Source: Dipetalonema caudispina
Lineage: Eukaryota; Nematoda; Chromadorea; Rhabditida; Onchocercidae
Reading direction: 5' to 3'
Assembly (NCBI GenBank): GCA_013365325.1
Contig: JABVXV010000424.1
Coordinates: 1 to 45,907, forward strand
Length of the DNA: 45,907 nt
Position numbers and translations under genes: made by a program. Shown one piece after another: positions 1 to 11,181 of this stretch (positions are counted from its first letter, which is position 1; every line of letters begins with the position of its first letter). Under the pieces are notes generated by a model. That model made no database searches, had not been told where the DNA came from, and saw only the letters and a list, made by a program, of their open reading frames with translations.

Positions 1-90
1 TTTCAAATTGATTTGAATCTATTTCTATTATAGTACCTCATCAAACAATTTATAAAAACTAAAACACTAATGAAATAAATTTAAATTTAC

Positions 91-948
91 CAATTGTGGT
101 AGACCCATCATCATTTCGTACAACACTGTATGGGTCATTTGATGGCGTTACCAGCAGCTGTTGATATTTCGCCGGTAAACCCTCCACTACCGGCGCATGG
201 AAGGGTTCCGGAGCTGCTGGTGTTGTCCCGTGTCCTTCCACTGCGACAGTCGGGACTCGGATTGTCCGCGAACGCCTGAAACACATTTACAATCACACCG
301 GTATCATTCTCTTATTGCTTTTCAATTAATTGTGAGCTTAATTTTTCATCATGCATGATCATTTGTCGTTCAGAAACAAAACTATCAATGACTTGATCGT
401 ATTGTAAAATAATTCAAAATGCTTGTCTTATTTGCATAGTTAGAAATGAAACTTACAGTACGATTTCTCGAGTCGTCACCACTTCCCTGCGTCGCGGGAC
501 AGCCACATGCGCTCTCGGTATTGCATTAACGCTTTCCTCATGATGCAATACCTGCCGCCATTCCATCATCTCCTCCTCCTGGGGCACGGGCTGTTGTTCA
601 TTTTCGAGATCCCGTTGCAGATCTCGCTCATGCCCCAGGAATTCGACTTGTTCCGGAGATGGTGGAAGACTTGCGCGACGTGCCAAGTCTGCACTTGGCA
701 CCTCCACCGCTTCCAACTTTCCTCTTAGCTCATTAATCTAAAAAAGCATATCGGTCGTTACAACTTATAAAGAGTTTAGAATAAGTAAATCAGCATAATA
801 AATCTCAGATCAAAAATAAACATACCAGATGAGCCGCGTTTCGCAAATAGTCCTCCAACACTTGGAGGTATAACGGCTCTTCACTCAGGTGACGTTTTAA
901 ATCTGCCAAAGTTGGCAGTTTTGGTCCTTCAACTTCAACGGACGCCAT
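91..948 (-). CDS. Unrecognised gene, N-terminal part (three exons, continues past left edge)
   Basis: I do not recognise the family. Coding exons on the minus strand are 826-948, 457-737 and 91-275, joined in phase and ending one base into a codon at donor G|GTAAAT, so at least one further exon lies outside the window. The visible 196 codons start MASVEVEGPKLPTLADLK. Residues about 17-110 are rich in Glu, Leu and Arg with heptad-like spacing (DLKRHLSEEPLYLQVLEDYL, then ERDLQRDLENEQQ), suggesting helix or coiled coil. Next come a basic patch (VAVPRRREVVTTREIVLRSR) and a Pro/Ala-rich stretch. No signal peptide, membrane segment or catalytic motif is visible. The start is chosen because it is the first Met after a splice acceptor 5 nt upstream. 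GC content is clearly higher than in surrounding DNA, supporting real coding. It could be a cytoskeletal or scaffold protein, but that is a guess. Confidence 0.75.
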
Positions 949-956
949 ATTCGCTG
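949..956 (-). promoter_or_regulatory. Splice acceptor just upstream of the start codon (probable spliced-leader site)
   Basis: On the minus strand the sequence reads TTTGTTCCAG|CGAAT then ATG, putting an acceptor 5 nt before the start codon. In nematodes this arrangement usually marks spliced-leader trans-splicing; a short 5' UTR cis exon is the alternative. No leader RNA gene is in the window to test it against. Confidence 0.5.
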
Positions 957-3422
957 GAACAAATTTCAATTATACTACAGTTTACCGGTGTTAAAAATCG
1001 GAACGGAACTAGAAGTACAAATTCTATACATATGGAACGATCAAATGATTACAAACGATAAGTTCATTGGTTCACTCTTACCGATTTAGTAAGTAATAAA
1101 GAAATCAATAAATATTTATCTTTGGCCCTCCACTGATCTCTCATTACTTACCTTTTCTCATTTCATTGCTCAGACGAATATCACAAACTGTTTTGTCGCT
1201 AATAGATTGTTGCACGTCAATATGCGTAATAAGAAAGAGAAAGGTTAATGAATGCAATATAAATTTGAATTTTATCACGATTGATCATCGTCCGATGTTT
1301 AGTTGTTGATTTGAAGTGATTTGAAGGATGATTATATGCTTATCACATGGAGTAAATTAGTAATTGATCCACAGCAACAATTAGAAAGCCAATAAAATTT
1401 AAATATTTATAAGGGACAAAAATGTTAATGTTCAATCTGTGCTGTGTTTGCTTTTTTCTTAAGTTATATTAATTCTTGCAAATCTTTGAAGAATTGACTT
1501 GCAATTTCAATTTTTTCTAAATGTCTAAAACATTAAAATATTCATCAAAGGCTTATTCGTTCGATAATACCGCCTGTAATTGAACTTACATTGGACGAAA
1601 AAGTTCGCTGGAAGAATTTGTAAAATGACCACCAATGGTCACTTCTTTACTTTAGTGATAATTTTTTCATCACTTTTCTCCTTTTTGATGATTTCATCAC
1701 TTTTTCTACTTATCGTAATAGAAAGAAAAAATTGTCAATATAACGATTCATTTGTAAAAATATGATTCTTTTTAATACTACCAAAAATGTTTTAATTAAG
1801 CGGTTCTTTGATAGTTCAAAGGTCAGCAAACGTATATGCCTTTCAAATTTCTGAAGGAAATTTTACTATGCCGTAGTGTTCGTTCGGTTCACATAAGGCA
1901 AAAAATTGATCTACCGCGAATTCGTTTATTTTTGTTCTTCGATTTTTTCTTGAATGTTTTACTAATTACTTGGATAATTATTGCAAATATTTCTGATGCT
2001 TCTTTGTTATCTAATTAAGGACAACTATTGGTGATGCTTTTTAATCCTTTATTTCAACCTTATATCCATTTTAATATTTCGTTTATTTCTTCATTTTAAA
2101 GCTCATAATAACCAATTCATTCTTTTCTCATTTAAATTGTTCCTTTTTACTGATAGTTCAATATAACCTAATTCATCAAATTTTCTCCTTTAATTTGTTG
2201 CACAAAATAAATTCCAATTTGTAGCATATTTTGGTACGCAAATGTTATGCTATTTAATTTTGGCACTTAAAACAAATGAAAAAGTATGACTTTATACATC
2301 ATTCAATGTCTGACGTCTGTCCTCAAGAAGTGCTTTTCTCTGATTGAACTCTTATCATTCGTTAAGCTCTTTTAAATGATATCGCCAATCGATAAAACGG
2401 TTAGTAAGGATGTTTTAATGGTTCGATTGATTCCTTTACTATCAATAATCAGTGATATCAGTGCTGTAAATTACGGGTTCGAAAAATTGAAATTATATTC
2501 AAACATTTATACTATAAACAACAATTTTTGAGACTTAATAATTACAATATTCTCTAAAGCTTAAACGATCACTTTACAAATTTTCACCTCATCTACAAAA
2601 CGCTAGCATATATAAATATGCTAACAAAGATCTCGATTTTTGAATTTCAAGATTTAAGAAGGTTGTTAGCGAGGTGAAAGATTTTGCCAAACGTTATCAA
2701 CAAAATTTCAATGCTTTTTTTGCGCTTGTAACAATCATAATGTAATCAATTTGCTCACAAAGCTACGAAAGAATCCTTGACGGATAAACATTTTATCATA
2801 ATTAATCTCGATCGTAAAGTATAATATCATACAGTCCAACAGACGTTGAAGTTTCAATCAATAGGCCAATGGTAATGAGTAGGCACTGAAGAGTCAAATG
2901 ATTCAAGGTTGGATTATCAAAAAAAGCAACAATTATGGGACAAATGTTAAAGACGAATTTTATTCCGTGATTTAAGGCGGAAATAACAGCAAACATACCA
3001 GAAGATTACATCAGCATTTCAAAAACTCGAGACAATGAAATTATTAAAATTAATTGAATTACAGGAATTTTCAACTAAAACAATCAGATCAAGATTTCCT
3101 GAGAAAAATAGTTATATCAATGCTGTAGTGCTTACGCACAAGAAATATGTGAAAGGTTGAAAATCCTCAGCTGAGAAACTTTGGGAGAAGCATTTCAGAG
3201 GCCACTATTTCTTCTAACTTCTAAAGTAATTAATTAATGAAGTCCTAATGTAACCAGCTCGAACAATATTCTTGAGAAAATACAGTGAATAAAATCGAAC
3301 TAATCATATCAATTTTAAATTAATCAGACATAGAAAACTGGACCAAAAAACCTGACATTATCGAACAACAGTAATGTCAAATGGATCGAAATAGACTGCC
3401 GATTTCAAAGTTTGCAATTAAA
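957..3422. other. Intergenic region between the left-edge gene and PEPCK 3' end
   Basis: About 2.5 kb of AT-rich sequence with no gene I can support; open frames here are short, lack splice context and have no recognisable domain. It should hold the 3' UTR of PEPCK (right side) and the promoter or outron of the left-edge gene (left side). I did not find a clear AATAAA close to the PEPCK stop on the minus strand. The one structured element is the nested inverted repeat at 2582-2679, listed separately. Confidence 0.6.
2582..2679. repeat. Nested inverted repeat with split left arm
   Basis: The right arm GTTAGCGAGGTGAAA (2665-2679) is complementary to two separated left blocks: TTTCACCTC (2582-2590) and GCTAAC (2620-2625). 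Between those blocks sits a second hairpin, TAGCATAT (2604-2611) and ATATGCTA (2616-2623) with a 4-nt loop; its right arm overlaps the GCTAAC block by four bases, so the two foldings compete. It lies about 750 nt past the PEPCK stop. Confidence 0.6.
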
Positions 3423-6400
3423 TTATAATGCTGCGATCCTTTTAAACTGTTCTTCCATTTCCGTTTGAATTTCTTGTGGTAAATCAGGTCCGACCTGGAA
3501 AAAAAGAATTGTCAGCACAAAATACGATTATTCCCACATGAAATTCGAAAAACCGAAACAGGAAAAGAATTAGAGATGCTTTAGGGAAAAAAATGCAATG
3601 AGTTATCCTCTCCCAACTAATAACTTAAAAAAATGTATTTTGATGAGGGACACAGGCACCTATTCTCTGCAAAAATTGGAAGAAAATAACTGATTTATAC
3701 CATTCACTGATTTGCTTGCTCATATATTTTTTTTAAGTTGATTTGCTTGTTCGGTATCTAACTTTACCTTATAGCTACAGCAAAAAAACAAGTAAATCTG
3801 TTTGCATTCTTCGACGCATAAACTCAACGTATTAATATAATATAAGAAGCAAAGTTAATCATCTCAGAACATTTCTTCTGCTGTGAAAACGAAAACAGAC
3901 AAATGAAACCAGAACTTCTGAAAAAAAAATAGTAAAACGGAACCGAAAGACTATTCTTTTGAAATACTGGAACAACATAGAAATCAGAATATTAAAATCG
4001 GAGATCTTACCTGTTCTTCCATGAATTTCTTGACCTCTTGAGCATCTTCCATCCAATACTGCTTCGGAATGCTCAATAATTCTTTTATATTTATATCTTT
4101 AAGACCTTCTAGATTTAATGAATTTTCTTTAGGTACAATACCAATAGCACTTTTTTGCCCAATCGATTCATCACCATCCAAACGTCTTATTATCCAATCA
4201 ATTACACGAATATTTTCGCCAAATCCTGGCCACAGGAAGTTACCATTCGTATCACGACGGAACCAATTAACGTGGAAAATTTTTGGGACCTATAAAGAAA
4301 ATTTTGGGAAAATATCATAACGTAGATCTAATTATGAAAATTACACCAGGTCTCAAGAGCAGTATGTTAGGTTGTAATAAATCAGAATCGTACAATAATT
4401 TTCGAAGTTCAGCATTAAAAAAGTAACAAAAAGGAGTGATTTAGATATTCTCCATTTTTTATTACGTATGTTTCGATTTGACAAGACTAAAAACCAATAG
4501 AATGGCCATCTGAGTTCCGATTAGCTTCTACTGCATTAATCCTTTCGGATTTCCATATGCATTAAAAAGAATTTTAAATGATAACCTTATGAATGCCATT
4601 ATTAAGACTTAGCCAATGTTGGAGATATTTGCCAAAATTATAACCCATAAAGGGTCGCATAGCCATTGGATCATGCATCACTATTTTGCCTTTAAATTCA
4701 GCTGCAGCTGTTGCTTCAGACTTCAGGCATGAACCGACAAAAATTCCATGCTGCCACGAAAATGATTCAAACACCAGCGGTACACCTTCCGGCCTGTAAC
4801 TCATATTCTTAACAGACTGCCAGAAAAGTTAGCGTTTTGACTTATGCGGAATCTACTTTCTTTAGTACATGAAATTCTGTCAAATCAAATGGTAGCTGAA
4901 CCCCAACAATGGATATAATTACATAAAATAATCAAAATTCAACATCTTCAATACATCCTTAATTATTTATAAAAGTTAAAATCATCTTCAGCATTAATAT
5001 TCAAGAATTTCGCAATTAATTCAAAAAATTTACAACTTCTATATCTTCTGGTGTCACTCTTACAATTTATGTAATTAATACTTCGCACGAGAACATATTT
5101 ACATATTTTTTTTAGCTTCATCGATTATTCCCTTTTTGCGTTTTATAATAATTAAGAATAGAAAAACCTGTTTGGGCAAACCTTGTGGCTTAGGCTATGT
5201 GGAGTGCTCAAAAGTCAGATCCGCTATTTGATTTTGAGCATTTTCAATCTCATTAAAGTTCCAAATGAAATAATGTTGCAACCGAAACTCTTCCACTAAC
5301 CTTCTCCCACCGAAAATGAATGCCTCAATTGGTACACCACCAGGTTCTTCCCATTTTGGATGAATGATTGGGCACTGACTGGCAGGACAGGTAAATCGAG
5401 AATTGGCATGTGCAGCTTGACCTTCATCACCAATGTGCCATTTGTTGCCCAACCAATTGATTATATCAACTTTTGGATTCTGGAAATGAAAACAATAATA
5501 ACATTACATTCATTATCTTGATTCTTTCACTAACAGAAAACTTTTAAACAAACTTTTTTCTCCCCATAAGGATTTCAGGAAAATATAAACAGACCTTGAT
5601 TTCCCCTTCCAATCCTTCCCAAAAATATTCTCCATCAGCAGTTTCAGCAACGTTTGTGAAAATGCTATTTTTCTGGAATGAAGCCATCGCCATCGGATTA
5701 GTTTTATTGGACGTTCCGGGTGCAACACCAAAAAAACCCGCTTCTGGATTAATTCCGTACAATTGACCATCACTACCAAACTTCATCCATGCTATGTCAT
5801 CACCTAAATCCAATAAATTCAATAAGATCCGGGACTGCTATTTTTCTTGAAGATATGGAAATGATTTCAAAAAGATAAAAACAAAACAAGAAGAAATTCC
5901 TTACATTCCTTGTAGGAACAATAAGAAAATTCATTTTAAACCAAACCGATGCATCGCACTTTCCAGCCCGGAAGAGTTGGTGTCAACATTGCGAGATTAG
6001 TTTTACCGCAAGCTGAAGGGAAGGCCGCCGCAAGAAAGCGTTCTTTACCATTCGGTGGCGTTACTCCTAAAAATTCATTTTCCTGCAGAAAAAAGCGCTT
6101 TTTTGAGTTCCTCCACAAAATTTGGCTTCGAAGTGGAAGTTACCGAAACTGATGAAATCATCTAATCATAACAGTTCAGACAGAAATAGACTTCAATTTA
6201 CCCATGATTAGCATGTGTTCTGCCATCCAGCCTTCCTGCCTTGCTATATTTGAAGCAATCCTTAATGCAAAACATTTCTTTCCAAGCAGCGAATTACCCC
6301 CATAACCAGAACCAAAAGACCAAATTTCATGCTGTGCCGGACGATGTGCTATAATCGTTTTCTCCGGATTACATGTCCAATTGTTTACAAACTTTTCTGG

Positions 6401-8429
6401 AAGAAGTACAAATTTTAAGAGTTTAGAAACTTTGCATCTAGATATGCTGATGAACTATAGGAGATAGTTTATTTCATTATGAATACTTGCAGTTGATTTC
6501 CTAAATTAATATTTCATATCCATAAGTAATACTATAAATCCTAGTAAAAAAAGAGTGTCCAAATTCACTACCAGCTAGTTTGGTCAAATATGGGCATTTC
6601 AAAAATTTACCCCTCCTTTCTCCTGAAGTGAAACTAAACCATATCTAGCAAACCATTAAACCATTAAAGTGAAGAATAGAGAGAAAAATGCCTTTAACTG
6701 GTTCTGGGACACCAACAGAATGAATACATTTCACAAAACTATTATCGCCCAGTGTTTCCCATACTTTTGGCGTTACACGAGTCATAATGCGCATGCAAAG
6801 AACAACGTAACTGGAATCGGTTACCTAGAAAATGGAAATGGAATACGGTATATATGATGAAAATGAACTTTCTAAAGAGATATGCATTTTGCAAACGTAA
6901 AATTAATATTGAAATATGAAACCACTTTATATATAGTAAAGTTATATAATCCAAAAAATTTCGCAACATAAATGAAAGAATTCTACAAAGCACACATTTA
7001 GAAAGGAACAGTCCTATCAAATGTTATAAAACAAGGAAGTTTCAGAAATTCTAAAAACCTGTATTCCAATTTTCGAAATTGGTCCACCAACTGGGCCCAT
7101 TGAAAACGGAATCACATACATCGTCCGTCCTGAAATAATTCTACCAACAAATAATTTTTTGAATAAGAGATTATAAAAAAAAGATAGAAATGTTGATTTT
7201 TTCAAAAATTAATTGTTCTTTAACATACCATTCATGCAACCAGGAAATCGTGTATTTTTTTCATTCTCAAACTGCTCAGGTGACATCCAATTACCCATAA
7301 TCGGTTTTACACCCTCAGCCGTGTGACAAACTGAATCAAATTTCTCCGCTGTCACCATCCATGTTTTACTTTCTACACGAGCAACATCCTAAGAAAATAA
7401 ATATTCTTGGAAATTCTGCATACGGCACTTTTCAAGCAATATTAAAATCATGTACGCATCGTCCAATAAAGCAAGACTGGCACCACAAGAACCTTCATTT
7501 AACCATTTAACATGAAAATCCTATGAACAAACTACCCGTAAATTCGAATTTCAGGCTTCAAGAAGAATCTGTTTGGTCAGAGAAAACTATTGTTAGGATT
7601 CCTGAACATTAAAAACGAAAAACTAACTCGTGGATCCGTTCTACAAATAAAGTTATTTTCATAAGCTCTTAATTTCTTCAGCATTCCATCACTAATCATT
7701 TGTCGAATAAGTCGATCAGCTTCTTCCTTTGAACCATCACAAATATGTACTTCTTTTGGTTTCATCAATTTCACACTCTCCTCGATAAATTCCCGAGCCT
7801 TTTCAGATATCATTTGATGATTTCCCTGAAACTCCTCACCATCAACTATTTATTCCAAAATTTCATTTGGGATAAAAATTTTTACTTATCAGAGTTCATT
7901 GTCAAATTTCACCCAAAGCACTTAACTGTTATTGTTTTGTTTTCGCTAATACCCTAGCGCTATCTGAGGACAACAAAGTTATCCATTCGGATTCCAAGAT
8001 TCCTGCACTTGACGTTAAATAACACATAACAAAAACCATTTGCAATCTTTCCTGGATATCCAAGGTCAACATACAGTATGCTTTCATAAAAAAAAAAAAA
8101 AAAACTACCACTTGAAAATAAGAAATTATATTTCACAAATCAGTTAAGGGTGAGATGAATAAGTAAATAAACATGCAAATACGTAAATAAAAGAAATAAG
8201 ATTCAACAGAAAATAAAGTTAGATAAATAAAATGTAATACATATTCAAAAAGATTTTCTATAATCAGCGATTGAGGAACTGTTGAATAACGAGAAGACTG
8301 CTGAACAGACGGAACCGTTATTGCTCTTGCATTACTGAATTGTTTGTGGCAGTTAATTCCAAAGATTTGAGATACGGGAAACTTCCATAAAATCTTAACA
8401 GCATGTTTATTCATACGAAGACCAGACAT
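3423..8429 (-). CDS. pck: Phosphoenolpyruvate carboxykinase (GTP), complete, 12 exons
   Basis: Interconverts oxaloacetate + GTP and phosphoenolpyruvate + CO2 + GDP. In helminths the carboxylating direction feeds malate dismutation; in free-living nematodes gluconeogenesis is also important. Exons (minus): 8241-8429, 7628-7825, 7229-7388, 7059-7129, 6692-6824, 6202-6396, 5947-6066, 5595-5803, 5301-5479, 4586-4793, 4011-4289, 3423-3494. They sum to 2013 nt, 670 residues plus stop, all phases closing. Family signatures in order: [19 protein letters not shown] across the exon 2/3 junction; [28 protein letters not shown]; the P-loop FPSACGKTN with the hyper-reactive Cys at about 335; GDDIAWMKF (metal site, about 356); [20 protein letters not shown] (most relatives have HPNSRF); the lid [18 protein letters not shown] and WPGFGEN. 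Exon 5 ends at a GC donor. Residues 1-57 contain no acidic residue and resemble a mitochondrial presequence. The start is the first Met after an in-frame TAA 6 nt upstream. Confidence 0.95.
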
Positions 8430-8443
8430 TTTTTATGCTACCT
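8430..8443 (-). promoter_or_regulatory. Splice acceptor 12 nt upstream of the main PEPCK start
   Basis: Minus-strand sequence CGATTGCAG|GTAGCATAAAAA precedes ATG at 8429. Cis-splicing from the upstream exon at 8607 into this acceptor would hit an early stop (the main start would then have to be used internally), so a spliced leader or a private transcription start is the simpler source for this form. Confidence 0.4.
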
Positions 8444-8606
8444 GCAATCGAATGAATAAAAAGCAACGAAAAAAAAAAATGTTAAAAACGCAACGAACAA
8501 TTAGAATGTTTTATGCAATTTATTTTCTTTTAGCTTCAACAAAAAACAATACTTCCTCATAAAACCAAGTAATTTAAATTTCAATACCCGAACTACATTT
8601 AATTAC

Positions 8607-8777
8607 CTTTCAATGATGGCTCTTCTTCAATCATTTCAAGTCCAATTTGTCCAGTCTTTTTATAAATCACATATGGTGGAAGTATGTCCGATATTATTCT
8701 CTACAAGATTCAATGGCTAATAAAGTCGCTTGGTTACCACTTACCAAAATTTGACTCTTGAAAAATCTGCGGCACAT
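8607..8777 (-). CDS. pck: Alternative first coding exons of PEPCK (second N-terminus)
   Basis: Two short upstream segments make a second in-frame start for PEPCK. Exon 8745-8777 codes MCRRFFKSQIL and ends at G|GTAAGT; exon 8607-8700 follows acceptor CTTGTAG and codes 31 residues beginning RIISDILPPYVIYKK and ending EEEPSLK, with donor AAAG|GTAATT. The latter is in phase 1 and matches an internal acceptor (ATTATAG, exon from 8257) inside the first exon of the main form, restoring ENLFEY and the rest of PEPCK exactly in frame. The result would be a 655-residue protein whose first 48 residues replace the first 63 of the main form. An acceptor lies 5 nt before this ATG (CATCACAG|AATTG). Seen: open frames, splice motifs and phase match. 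Inferred: that the transcript exists. The alternative is that these exons are chance. Confidence 0.5.
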
Positions 8778-9751
8778 CAATTCTGTGATGTTTCAATTCC
8801 ATGGGTAAGTGTTTGATAAAACTTTACGGCATAACAAAAACAGCAACAGATAGTTAAACTATTTAGCTCTCAGTTGCTTTTTTAAAACATTTTAAAATAT
8901 CCCAGTTAATTGTGGCAATTACCAGAAGAGGAAAGGAATTGAAGTTAAGTGCTACTTATAGTAAACTTAATTAATACCTGAGTTATAATGGACATTTAAT
9001 TCGTGTTGGAAACTTTTGAAATTCCACCACTTGAGGATTCATTTTGCATACTTCCTATTGATAGTCATTTCTGCCACACTATTCAGAAATACTTCTTTAC
9101 GTAAAGAAAAAAAAAAAAACAACATCCCCCAGATTTGTCCATTGATTTCACTAATTAAAGATAACTATTCTCAACAGATTAATTTAACTATTTCTGAAGT
9201 TTCGCATAAATTTCAACTTAAGGGGAATTAAATTTAAAAATAAAAAAACTAATATTCATAACCATCTTAACATAACATCCTCAAGATTTTCTTTTGTTCA
9301 ATTTATAATTGAAAAAAATTGAAAGAAAATTCCAAATAGGAAAAGCAATTAAAGTTCTTTTTAACAAACATGTAATATAGTAAATAATAGCTAATTTTAA
9401 TTCCGATACTAATAATTCCTATATCTTTTAGAGAATTTAAAAATTTAATGAAAAATCCAACAATAACAATCAACTCCATAATTACTAACGAATGTTGCTA
9501 AATCTATTCGCAATTTGCATATAAACCTACATCACAATCATTAAATGGAATACTACTCTCAATCTTTATTACAATTCATAGCTTATGCTATTTCAACAAT
9601 CTTTCAATGTCCCATCTCATTATCTCATATAATTCTTATCATTCTCTTACAATTTCTTCAAATACATAATATTTCTCATTTTCAAAAAGATTGTATTAAC
9701 GTATAGTTTGTTAATTTTAAAAAGTAATATTTTGATATAATTTCGATGATA

Positions 9752-9811
9752 TTACGTCACCGTATGTTACGACATGTATACGTTACGTATGTTACGACAT
9801 GTATACGTCAT
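9752..9811. promoter_or_regulatory. CRE-like octamer plus 25-bp-period tandem repeat upstream of PEPCK
   Basis: The octamer TTACGTCA is at 9752-9759. It is followed by two identical 23-bp copies starting CGTATGTTACGACATGTATA at 9761-9783 and 9786-9808, the second running into ACGTCAT. The block therefore carries several ACGT cores about 1 kb upstream of the PEPCK starts. TTACGTCA is the cAMP response element sequence known in mammalian cytosolic PEPCK promoters; a similar role here is inference. Confidence 0.35.
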
Positions 9812-10994
9812 ATTCAATTAATAGCACTTTTGTTTTCGTATTCGTTCGTTGTATCATTTCATTCATCTCAAATACTATTGAATACTATTAAACATTATTA
9901 GCATATATACTAATCATTTTAAGATATTAAATTTAATGCGGAAATTTTTTCAACAAAGCAAAACTTAAAGTTTCACATTGTTTTTTATGTTAAATGATTA
10001 AGCATTTAAATGTTAAGAAACGTTCAGACAAAGAAAAGAGAGAGAGAAAAAAAAAAAAAAAACGAAACAAAAGAATACCGTATCTTTATTTCTCTCGTAA
10101 AAAAAAATATAATAAAAATGACTTTTTTGAAGGGAAAAAAAATGGGACTTTGGTGATGATAAAAATAAAGGACAAATATAATTATTTCCTTCCTTGCACT
10201 AACCATAAATTTGTTCCTTTTTCGAAATTTTACTAAATTTCGCGAAGAATTTAATTCCGGAACGACAAAAAGGCATTGAAGGAAGGAGGATGGCGTTGAA
10301 GATTCAAAATAAACTTATGAGTTGGTAAAGATTTAGATGGTGGAAAAGGCAGATATAAAATCCCCGTAAAGACTTCAATTTCTTTCTTTTACTAACTTTT
10401 GATCTCGAAATATGGAGGAAAGAGAGTACGATTGTTTGCTTGCTGTCATCGTTACAGAGTTCATCAACAATAAATGTAAGATTGAAATCCACATAATGAA
10501 AGTGATAACATTTCATGAAAGCGGTTAGGAGTTTGAGATTTAAAATTACAGAATCTTACTTTTTCAGAAAAAGTTCTCTGCCAAATTCATTTGCAAAACA
10601 ACTACCGACATTTGAAACTGCCAAGATTCGATATACCACCATGACTACCCATAAGTTAGAAGCTTATGATGACCCAAATCTATGCATTAGGATGAGATTC
10701 AGAAATTTTCACTTGTATATGTATTTTAAGATGCACTCTTTACGCCGATGAATACATTTTAATTCATTTAGAAAACCGGGGAGATTAATAAGATCGTATT
10801 TGAGAAGCTGGAAATATAGACATAAAAGTTAAATCTAAGAGATAAAAAAGAACAGATTTACATGAATATAATGGACAGCATCATCTTGAAACGAAAGCAT
10901 AAATGATACGCAAAAAAGAGAAATGATACGAAGCTCTGATAGAGGAGGCCGAAGATAAAACCAACATTCTTCATAATAATTTCAAAACAGTTTT

Positions 10995-11000
10995 TTTATT
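10995..11000 (-). terminator. Candidate polyadenylation signal AATAAA of frm-1
   Basis: AATAAA on the minus strand, 182 nt past the frm-1 stop codon at 11182. It is the first canonical hexamer I see downstream. Chance occurrence is easy in DNA this AT-rich. Confidence 0.4.
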
Positions 11001-11181
11001 GGTACATCTGAACAAAAGACAAAGGCTAACTTTTCTTTTGCATGAAAAGATCGCATAAACAAGAGAAAAATAACTTGAACAAAGAATTTACTTAAATAAT
11101 AATTTTTTAATATGAACAAAAGAAAAAAGAAAATCCAAGAGCAACAGGATCATCGGTAGACGGTAATTGACAGGCTTTATG

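Larger units (their letters stand above)
8778..11181. other. Intergenic region between PEPCK 5' end and frm-1 3' end
   Basis: About 2.4 kb, AT-rich. The right end holds the frm-1 3' UTR (polyadenylation signal candidate at 10995-11000). The left end must hold the PEPCK promoter. Content seen: a CRE-like octamer and two 23-bp repeats at 9752-9808, and a less AT-rich stretch around 10240-10760 with short plus-strand open frames (one of 78 codons at 10515-10751) that have no recognisable domain and no consistent splice joining. Nothing else is supported. Confidence 0.55.

Noticed and set aside
2410..2490. GGTTCGA-like strings resembling a tRNA B box
   Set aside because: No matching A box, acceptor stem or anticodon arm around them.
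6067..6118. Earlier acceptor giving an exon 7 with [10 protein letters not shown]
   Set aside because: The CTGCAG acceptor puts a stop in frame after joining exon 6; the TTTTTAG acceptor at 6067 restores MGVTPPNG as in the family.
7456..7520. Exon-like segment ([19 protein letters not shown]) between PEPCK exons 2 and 3
   Set aside because: It has an acceptor and a GT donor but is 65 nt long, so inclusion shifts the frame; exon 2 joins exon 3 directly to give the conserved [13 protein letters not shown].
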